Positions 21,298 to 26,781 of a stretch of 26,781 bases of DNA are shown here, one piece after another; position 1 is the stretch's first letter; every line of letters begins with the position of its first letter. The DNA is from a virus, in the IMG/VR virus record IMGVR_UViG_3300006914_000021, positions 1 through 26,781 of that record, one strand, 5' to 3'. Under the pieces are notes generated by a model that made no database searches, was not told the origin of the DNA, and was given only the letters and a program-made list of their open reading frames with translations. A program made the position numbers and the translations under genes.

Positions 21298-23310
21298 GTG
21301 CCGGAGCTACCAGACTGGCTTCAGAGTTATGTAGATAGAGGATTCCGTCTAATCTATTGGCCGCGAAAAGAGGGTGAGCAACTTACATGGAAAGGTCCGC
21401 GAGAAAAGAATTGGCCTGAGAAAGAATATGATCTTCGACAATTTGATGAAGATCATGATAACATTGGTGTAATCCTTGGAACAGAAATCAAACCAGGCCG
21501 ATATCTCGTCGACATTGACTTTGACTCGCCAGAAGCGATTGCACTTTCCGCACGATTCTTCCCATTAACAGGAGTGATGTGGGTCCGTGGTGAACGTGGC
21601 CACGCATTCTACACCACTCCGAAACCAGTTGTCAAGCGAGCATTCGAGAATGTAGATGGAGTCACTTTCCTCGAAATGCGAGGAACCAAGGCAGACGGGA
21701 GTTATGGTCATCAGACCATGATTCCACCATCAATTCATCCGTCTGGCGAGAAACTTGAACTATCGTCCAAGATTGCGCATCTTGAAATCACACATCTAGA
21801 AAATCTTGAACATTCTGTGATTTTGTGCGCAGTCACGTGTTTGTTCTTGAAGAATCTTGGTCATCGTGCATTTATCCATGAAACACGATTGCAACTTGCT
21901 GGCTTCCTTCTTGAATGTGGTCTTTCTGTTGAAGATACAATTCTGATTGGCGAATCGATTGCTAATGCAACTCACAACAACATTAATGATGTTCCTCTTA
22001 CAGTTAGAACAACTGCTGACAAGCTTCAGAATGGCCAGCCAGTTCAAGGAACGAAGCAACTCATTGCGACTCTCGGAAATGATGACCGAGCCAAACAAAT
22101 CGTCCATCGTGCACAAGATTGGCTCGGTGGGAATCCATTCCTTGTTGATCATAAAGACCATATCCTGAAAGACCATCAAGAAAATATCCGCAGAGCGATC
22201 CAGAAACTCGACATCACCTTGAGTTTCAACGCATTTGCACAGTCGCCGCAAGTGCATTACAATGGCTATGTCGGCAGGCTCGAGGATTATGTTGTTGACC
22301 AGATATGGCTCGACATCGACCAACGATTCCATTTCCGTCCAACCAAGGATTTCTATCATACAGTCCTAGCGAATCTTGTTCGGAAACAAACATATCATCC
22401 TGTTCTTGATTATCTGAAGACATTGAAGTGGGATGAAACACCACGACTTGATACGTGGCTGATTGATTATGCTGGAGCAGCAGATTCTGAATACACCAGA
22501 GCAGTTTCCTCGATGGTGTTGATAGCAGCAGTTCGCCGAGTGAGGCAACCGGGATGCAAGTTTGATGAACTCTTGATTCTGGAATCAGAGCAAGGCCAGT
22601 ACAAATCGAGTGCATTGCGAACTCTTTGTCCAGATGAGAGTTGGTTCTCCGATGATCTTCCCCTGAATGTTGATTCGAAAGTGGTGATTGAACGAACACG
22701 AGGAAAGTGGATCATCGAAGCAGCTGATCTCTCAGGAATGAGGGCAAGTCAGGTCGAGCATCTGAAAGCCATGTTGTCTCGACAAGTTGATGGTGCTAGA
22801 CTTTCCTATGATAGGTTGTTGACTGAGTATCCGAGACAGTGGATAGTGATTGGAACGACGAATGATCATGTATATCTGAAAGATTCAACAGGCAACAGAC
22901 GCTTCTGGCCGATGCAGATCAAGCAGTTTGATATTCGAGGATTGAAGGAAGCTCGGGATCAGATTTGGGCTGAAGCAGTTCATAGAGAAGAAGCTGGTGA
23001 GAGTATTCGATTGGATCCGAGTCTCTATTGGCTTGCGGAACTACAGCAAGAGAGAAGAAGAGAAGAGGATCCTTGGGAAGGAGTTCTGGACCAATTTCTT
23101 GATGGGAAGGACAGAGCATCTTGGGATGACTTGTGGGGAGTGCTCAAGATTCCGATTGATAGAAGGAGTAATATTGATCAGAAGAGAATAACGACGATCA
23201 TGGATAGATTCGGATTCAAGAGACAGGCGATGAGACCAGTTGGTGGCGGGAAAGTGATGAAGATGTGGGTGAATAAGAGGGAGAAGCAGGAGAGATTGGA
23301 GGAAGAATGA
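21298..23310 (+). CDS. primase-polymerase / VirE-like helicase
   Basis: 670 residues from a GTG with GAGG 8 bases upstream. The N-terminal Prim-Pol domain shows NIGVILGTE, the metal motif VDIDFDSPEA (71-80), RGERGHAFY and PPSIHPSGE (143-151). The C-terminal part resembles VirE/D5-type SF3 ATPases: DYLKTLKWDETPRLD, a P-loop ESEQGQYKSSA (429-439, with Tyr in place of the Gly before Lys), WIIEAADL (471-478), VIGTTND (517-523), and TGNRRFWP (531-538) as arginine-finger-like. It should make primers and unwind DNA at the fork. The codons are A/T-richer than in the packaging genes. It is the first gene after the structured leader. Confidence 0.9.
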   Translation: MPELPDWLQSYVDRGFRLIYWPRKEGEQLTWKGPREKNWPEKEYDLRQFDEDHDNIGVILGTEIKPGRYLVDIDFDSPEAIALSARFFPLTGVMWVRGERGHAFYTTPKPVVKRAFENVDGVTFLEMRGTKADGSYGHQTMIPPSIHPSGEKLELSSKIAHLEITHLENLEHSVILCAVTCLFLKNLGHRAFIHETRLQLAGFLLECGLSVEDTILIGESIANATHNNINDVPLTVRTTADKLQNGQPVQGTKQLIATLGNDDRAKQIVHRAQDWLGGNPFLVDHKDHILKDHQENIRRAIQKLDITLSFNAFAQSPQVHYNGYVGRLEDYVVDQIWLDIDQRFHFRPTKDFYHTVLANLVRKQTYHPVLDYLKTLKWDETPRLDTWLIDYAGAADSEYTRAVSSMVLIAAVRRVRQPGCKFDELLILESEQGQYKSSALRTLCPDESWFSDDLPLNVDSKVVIERTRGKWIIEAADLSGMRASQVEHLKAMLSRQVDGARLSYDRLLTEYPRQWIVIGTTNDHVYLKDSTGNRRFWPMQIKQFDIRGLKEARDQIWAEAVHREEAGESIRLDPSLYWLAELQQERRREEDPWEGVLDQFLDGKDRASWDDLWGVLKIPIDRRSNIDQKRITTIMDRFGFKRQAMRPVGGGKVMKMWVNKREKQERLEEE

Positions 23311-23723
23311 CGAACGCTAAATGTGAAGTTTGTGGAAGAGAAGGGAAGCATAATGATTATCGTGTTTTGAAAATACATGGAGGAAGTGACCTTCCAGCAA
23401 ACAAGGTTGTTCTTTGCGACAATTGTCATATTAAGAAGAAGACATTTGATAAGATGATCTTCACGTTACCAGTAAACCGAGACCAGTTGCGCGAGTGGTT
23501 TGATTTAGCATTTCAAGATGATCATTCTGCACGAGAGGAATTTTTGCGGATATTGAAGATGGTTTTGAGAGAAATGTTGGAGATTTCGGATGAGATAGAT
23601 AAGACACCAGACTATGCTGGTGAGTGGGAACGATTGAAGAAGGAGAATGGTGGTATTGTTAGAAATCCGATGAGTCTATTTGAGATTGAAATTCCACGAC
23701 CGAAAGGAAGGTTCGAGTTGTGA
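23307..23723 (+). CDS. HNH-like zinc protein
   Basis: 138 residues. CEVCG (6-10), His24 in LKIHGG and CDNCH (37-41) form a zinc-binding HNH-like core: two CxxC pairs with a central His and a final CH. HNH endonucleases nick or cut DNA; the first His and the last His are present but the Asn is not certain. The rest is a charged helix (QLREWFDLAFQDDHSAREEF). The start overlaps the primase stop (ATGA) with GGAGGA upstream. Phage HNH proteins beside terminase often aid packaging cleavage; a homing role is an alternative. Confidence 0.7.
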   Translation: MTNAKCEVCGREGKHNDYRVLKIHGGSDLPANKVVLCDNCHIKKKTFDKMIFTLPVNRDQLREWFDLAFQDDHSAREEFLRILKMVLREMLEISDEIDKTPDYAGEWERLKKENGGIVRNPMSLFEIEIPRPKGRFEL

Positions 23724-23806
23724 AACCTTTGTCGTAACCGTGTAAGCGGTAACCAACCCGGCTTCCAAACTTACCCCACTCTCTTTTACTTCCCAGCCTT
23801 TTCCTC

Positions 23807-23815
23807 TGCTATACT
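23807..23815 (+). promoter_or_regulatory. extended -10 plus-strand promoter candidate
   Basis: TGCTATACT is an extended -10 (TGn before TATACT). The upstream TTACTT at 18 bases is a weak -35. The initiation point would be about 23822, just before the three GTTAC boxes, giving a long leader to the terminase genes. It could drive late genes with or without an activator at the boxes. Confidence 0.5.
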
Positions 23816-23849
23816 TTATTTCTTTCAGTTACAATAGTTACAAGGTTAC

Positions 23850-23878
23850 AAAGAATAAAAAGGACCGTAAACCGGTCC
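23850..23878 (-). terminator. intrinsic terminator, minus-strand orientation
   Basis: On the minus strand GGACCG, loop GTTTA, CGGTCC is followed by TTTTTATTCTTTG: a 6-bp GC-rich stem with a U-tract. No U-tract follows the hairpin in plus direction. It would end a minus-strand transcript entering from the terminase side, either an antisense RNA or a 56-codon ORF (23880-24050) that ends exactly at the hairpin. It may equally insulate the primase region from minus-strand noise. Confidence 0.6.
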
Positions 23879-24103
23879 GTCAGAATCGATCTTCCGTAAC
23901 TCCTTCGTAACCTCTCGAGCCTTTCAACTCGTTACCAGAAACTTCAATCGAACCTCTTGAGGTGCTCTTGGGTTCCTCAGAACTTCTCACCACTTGCTCG
24001 AACGAAGAAATTTTGTTGAAAGAAACATTGCTCTGCAAACTTTTCCACATAAACAAGAAACTTTGTTCTTTACTTCCACAAGAACAGCAACTAAGCTGGA
24101 CGT

Positions 24104-24469
24104 GTGGAGCCGTCAAAATCGTCCTTGTTTGAGGTCTTGAAAGACAGACCCTCAACTTCCTCCACGGAAGCACGGACCAAGGACACGGCCGAAACTCCAC
24201 TCACCAAGAAACAAATCAAGGAACGATTCCAGCTGTCCGCTGGCAAAGCCATCGAAGCACTTGACAAGGCGATGGTGAAGGCTGACTGGCCGGATGTTAT
24301 CAAGGCAGCAACAGCGATCCTCGACCGAGCAGGATATGGGCCGAAGTCCACGATCGCGATCGAGGAGTTGCCTGAAGATCTTTCCTCGCTGACAGATGAG
24401 CAACTTGCAGAGCGAGCAGAGCGCGTCGCGAAGATGTTGCGGAAAGAAACAGCAACGAGCGTTCATTGA
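24104..24469 (+). CDS. putative small terminase subunit
   Basis: 121 residues from a GTG at 24104; an in-frame TAA four codons upstream excludes longer forms and the ribosome site is weak. Ser/Thr/Lys-rich N-terminus, then helices KKQIKERFQLSAGKAIEALD and DVIKAATAILDRAGYGPKST, and a C-terminal helix (LTDEQLAERAERVAKMLRK). Such short helical proteins with a RAGYGP turn precede phage large terminases and are taken as small terminase subunits that recognise packaging DNA. The assignment is by position and type, not a detected DNA-binding domain. TTGA overlap leads into the large subunit. Confidence 0.6.
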   Translation: MEPSKSSLFEVLKDRPSTSSTEARTKDTAETPLTKKQIKERFQLSAGKAIEALDKAMVKADWPDVIKAATAILDRAGYGPKSTIAIEELPEDLSSLTDEQLAERAERVAKMLRKETATSVH

Positions 24470-26046
24470 CCACTTCCTCGAGCTTAATCCTCGAGATCCC
24501 GACCTCCATCACTCCACCACCGTCTTTCGAAGAGATTCGTGAACAGTATCACAGGATAGAGAAGGAAATCCTTCGTCGGCAGTATGTTCGTGACCCGGAT
24601 CTGTGGGCAGAACATCGGATGAAGGCATTCCTGTGGTCTGGTCAGCGCAAGATTCTTACAACTGTTGCCATGAATCGGCGGACAGCGATCAAGACCTGCC
24701 ATGAGATGGGCAAGTCTTACGTTGACGCATTGTTGGCAGCGTGGTGGATCGACAGTCATCCCGTTGGCTCAGCATTCGTTGTCACGTCCGCGCCTACAGC
24801 AAGCCAGGTCAAGGCTATATTATGGCGCGAGATCAGGCGCGCGCATACGCGCGGGAAATTAGCGGGACGAACCAACAAGACCGAATGGTATCTGCCTGTC
24901 GGCGACAAGGAGGAACTCGTCGCGTTCGGGCGGAAACCTGACGAGTACAATCCCGATGCGTTTCAAGGCATCCATGCTCTCTTCGTTCTGGTCATCTTCG
25001 ATGAAGGAAATGGTATTCGTGGTCCTCTTTGGGAGGCCGCGGATTCGCTCATTGCCAACGACAACAGCAAGATCGTCGTCACAGGAAATCCTGACGATCC
25101 CTCTGGCGAGTTCTTCGAAGCCAGCAAGCCAGGATCCGGGTGCGCTGTCGTCGAGTTCAGTGCCTTCGACACTCCCAACTTCACAGGTGAGCCAATCCCC
25201 GAGCACCTCAGTCAGTTGCTGATTGGTCACACATACGTCGAAGAGAAACGACGCAAGTGGGCATCGAACTGGATCTGGGTTGACCGAGACGGACAGCCAT
25301 GCGAGCCAGCACATGGCGTCCGGTGTGTTCCGCCTGAAGGAGCGCGATCAGAGGACACGAATCCCTATTGGCAGAGCAAGATCCTCGGTCTCTTTCCGGA
25401 GCATGCTGATTCTGGTGGTCTCATCCCGATTTCTTGGATTCGTGCTGCTCAGACTCGCACACTGAAACCCGAAGGAGCTAATCATCTCGGTCAGGACGTC
25501 GGTGCTGGTGGTGATGCGTCCACTGTTGCTCATCGTCGTGGTGGAGTGGTGCGCATTATCAACGAGGACCACAATCCGGATACGATGCAGACGTGTGGTC
25601 TGCTGATCGGTTTCCTCAAGTCCAAGAATGCGTCGCTCGCCAAAGTCGACATGATCGGCATTGGTCGCGGCATCGCTGACCGTGCCAAGGAACTCAAGCA
25701 ACCAGTCATCGGCATCAATGTCGGCGAGGCACCATGGCCTGCTGAGTGCTTCGACATCGAAGAAGGAATGGATCCCGAGGGATTCATGAATCTTCGAGCT
25801 CAGTTGTACTGGTGGCTGCGCATGTTGTTCGAGAAAGGACTTATCGACATCGATGCTTTCGATGATGATCTGGCTGGCGAGCTGGTCGAGATTCGCTACA
25901 AGCGACTCTCGTCCGGCAAGATTCAGATCGAGAGCAAAGGAGAGGCGAAGAATCGTGGTATTCCGTCGCCGAATCGTGCCGAGGCAGTAATGCTCTCGGT
26001 CGCTCCGGAACCTCCGAAGAAGAAACGATACTCTGCGACCTGGTGA
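24466..26046 (+). CDS. large terminase subunit
   Basis: 526 residues from a TTG overlapping the previous TGA. ATPase: Walker A KTCHEMGKSYVDA (78-84 core), Walker B VLVIFDEGNGI (Asp179, Glu180), motif III VTGNP (205-209). Nuclease (RNase H-like): HLGQDVGAGGDAST (Asp344, Asp350), KVDMIGIGRGIADR, and a final PNRAEAVML helix. It has the two-domain plan of terminase large subunits that drive DNA into the prohead and cut concatemers. No Shine-Dalgarno is obvious, so translational coupling to the upstream gene is expected. Confidence 0.93.
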   Translation: MTTSSSLILEIPTSITPPPSFEEIREQYHRIEKEILRRQYVRDPDLWAEHRMKAFLWSGQRKILTTVAMNRRTAIKTCHEMGKSYVDALLAAWWIDSHPVGSAFVVTSAPTASQVKAILWREIRRAHTRGKLAGRTNKTEWYLPVGDKEELVAFGRKPDEYNPDAFQGIHALFVLVIFDEGNGIRGPLWEAADSLIANDNSKIVVTGNPDDPSGEFFEASKPGSGCAVVEFSAFDTPNFTGEPIPEHLSQLLIGHTYVEEKRRKWASNWIWVDRDGQPCEPAHGVRCVPPEGARSEDTNPYWQSKILGLFPEHADSGGLIPISWIRAAQTRTLKPEGANHLGQDVGAGGDASTVAHRRGGVVRIINEDHNPDTMQTCGLLIGFLKSKNASLAKVDMIGIGRGIADRAKELKQPVIGINVGEAPWPAECFDIEEGMDPEGFMNLRAQLYWWLRMLFEKGLIDIDAFDDDLAGELVEIRYKRLSSGKIQIESKGEAKNRGIPSPNRAEAVMLSVAPEPPKKKRYSATW

Positions 26047-26047
26047 T

Positions 26048-26781
26048 ATGGCAAAAGTGCTGAACTTCCGCACTCTGGTCTCTTCGCTCATGTCACGTGC
26101 TGACCTCGCGGCACTGATTGGTCGTGGATTCGGTCGGAATCGAGACTACTACAAGGCACTCGGCTACGAACGAGTCATCAGTCAAGCGCAATATCGCGAA
26201 GAGTTCCGACGAAATGCGGTGGCTGCGCGCATCGTGGAAGCGATGCCGAAGGCTACGTGGCGTGCTGGTGGCGAGCTCATCGAGGACAACGATCCCGAGA
26301 ACATCACTGCGTTCGAAACAGCATGGAATCTGCTGGACGAGAAGTTCCAGATGTGGTCCCTGTTCGAACGTGCTGATACACTCGCTGGGTTGGGTCACTA
26401 TGCGATTCTCCTCGTCGGCGCACCTGGTGATCTTTCGACTCCTCTCCTTCGCTGTTCATTCCAACAACTGGCTTATTTCACACCATACTCCGAGGAAGAC
26501 TCACCAATCCAGAAGAGCGATCTTGATTCCGCCAGTCCGCGATTTGGCATGCCATCTGTGTATGGCTTGCGTCGGATCACGGAAACTGCGTTGCTGAATC
26601 AGTCGCGCGACGAACGTGGTCGTCCCGTCGACTGGACGCGAGTCTTTCACATTGCCGACGGACTCCTAGACTCTCATTCCCACGGCATCCCTCGACTCGA
26701 ACGCTGCTGGAATCTCGTTGCCCACGATCTCATCAAGGTCGTCGGTGGTGGTGCCGAGGCATTCTGGAAGCGTGTCGATGG
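26048..26781 (+). CDS. phage portal protein (DUF1073-like), 3' part outside window
   Basis: 244 codons visible from an ATG at 26048, 1 base after the terminase TGA. Segments NAVAARIVEAMPKATWRAGG, YAILLVGAPGD, LAYFTPYSEED, VDWTRVFHIADGLLDS and GIPRLERCWNLVAHDLIKVV, then GGAEAFWKRV, match the core of DUF1073-type portal proteins (also the family in which the anti-CBASS Acb1 enzymes are found, though the order here is that of a portal). The portal forms the ring for DNA entry and is normally directly downstream of the large terminase, as here. Confidence 0.88.
   Translation, partial: MAKVLNFRTLVSSLMSRADLAALIGRGFGRNRDYYKALGYERVISQAQYREEFRRNAVAARIVEAMPKATWRAGGELIEDNDPENITAFETAWNLLDEKFQMWSLFERADTLAGLGHYAILLVGAPGDLSTPLLRCSFQQLAYFTPYSEEDSPIQKSDLDSASPRFGMPSVYGLRRITETALLNQSRDERGRPVDWTRVFHIADGLLDSHSHGIPRLERCWNLVAHDLIKVVGGGAEAFWKRVD

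Larger units (their letters stand above)
23734..23936. repeat. eight GTAAC/GTTAC boxes in the pre-terminase region
   Basis: GTAACC at 23734 and 23749 (15 apart), GTTAC at 23828, 23837 and 23845 (9 and 8 apart), GTAAC at 23896 and 23907 (11 apart), and GTTACC at 23931. All eight fall within 203 bases and surround a promoter and the hairpin. A regulator-binding array or a cos/pac-type recognition region is conceivable. Apart from these, the 380-base gap (23724-24103) holds the promoter and hairpin listed separately and no good plus-strand ORF. Confidence 0.5.

Noticed and set aside
23930-23965. Possible tRNA T-arm (GGTTCGATTG on the minus strand)
   Set aside because: No acceptor stem or anticodon arm could be formed around it.
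23880-24200. 106-residue minus-strand ORF from inside the small terminase gene
   Set aside because: The first half lies antisense to the terminase gene and is Cys/Ser/Arg-rich like a shadow. Only the last 56 codons are mentioned, as part of a possible antisense transcript.
24837-24855. GC-rich alternating purine/pyrimidine tract (GCGCGC, ACGCGCG) like the 20950 operator
   Set aside because: It lies within the large terminase ATPase coding sequence and is explained by Arg/Ala codons; no promoter is near.
25348-26091. 247-residue minus-strand ORF opposite the large terminase
   Set aside because: It is antisense to strong terminase motifs and lacks a recognisable domain or start signal.
1-26781. 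CRISPR array, insertion sequence or integrase/attachment site
   Set aside because: No regularly spaced repeats of 20-40 bases, no transposase or recombinase-like protein and no terminal inverted repeats were seen on reading both strands.

Overview
This window looks like part of the genome of a tailed double-stranded DNA bacteriophage (Caudoviricetes). The right end has a small terminase-like gene, a large terminase and a portal gene in head-to-tail order. The rest is phage DNA metabolism packed into overlapping genes. There is no integrase, repressor, lysis or tail gene and I saw no tRNA or CRISPR array, so lifestyle and host cannot be read from this piece. Strong AGGAGG-type ribosome binding sites and frequent GTG/TTG starts fit a bacterial host.

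Layout. From 1 to about 20,900 almost everything is on the minus strand. Read in the direction of transcription (right to left) it holds: a coiled-coil protein; family A DNA polymerase; a small zinc-binding protein; a VRR-NUC-type nuclease; a block of unusual enzymes (helical transferase candidate, dual-specificity phosphatase fold, radical SAM/SPASM enzyme, GT-A glycosyltransferase); small conserved phage proteins; a cold-shock protein; an HD phosphohydrolase; a P-loop kinase and helical-domain pair of the 5-hydroxymethyl-dU DNA kinase type; a thymidylate synthase homologue; a DEDDh exonuclease; a SNF2-type helicase; two conserved phage genes; a staphylococcal-nuclease-like protein; a metallopeptidase-like protein; and small zinc-binding or unknown proteins. 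Genes are chained by 4-base stop/start overlaps. Four minus-strand promoter candidates lie in the few real gaps, and three of them share CGTAG placed directly before the -10 hexamer.

From about 20,900 to 21,297 there is a divergent control region. A minus-strand promoter sits beside a GC-rich palindrome. A near-consensus plus-strand promoter (TTTACA, 17 bases, TAGAAT) is followed by a leader full of nested and competing inverted repeats. The plus strand then carries a primase-polymerase/VirE-type helicase and an HNH-like protein. A 380-base non-coding stretch follows with eight GTAAC/GTTAC boxes, an extended -10 promoter and a terminator-like hairpin facing the minus strand. The packaging genes come next.

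The most interesting content is the probable DNA base hypermodification system spread over about 8.7-17.3 kb. The thymidylate synthase homologue could supply 5-hydroxymethyl-dUMP (or dTMP). The kinase pair would phosphorylate hydroxymethyluracil in DNA. The helical transferase candidate, radical SAM enzyme and glycosyltransferase could then build and rearrange an adduct on thymine. The phosphatase and HD phosphohydrolase could remove phosphate or reshape nucleotide pools. The family assignments of individual enzymes are fairly good. The joined pathway is inference, and the combination of kinase, radical SAM, glycosyltransferase and phosphatase is what makes it worth testing.
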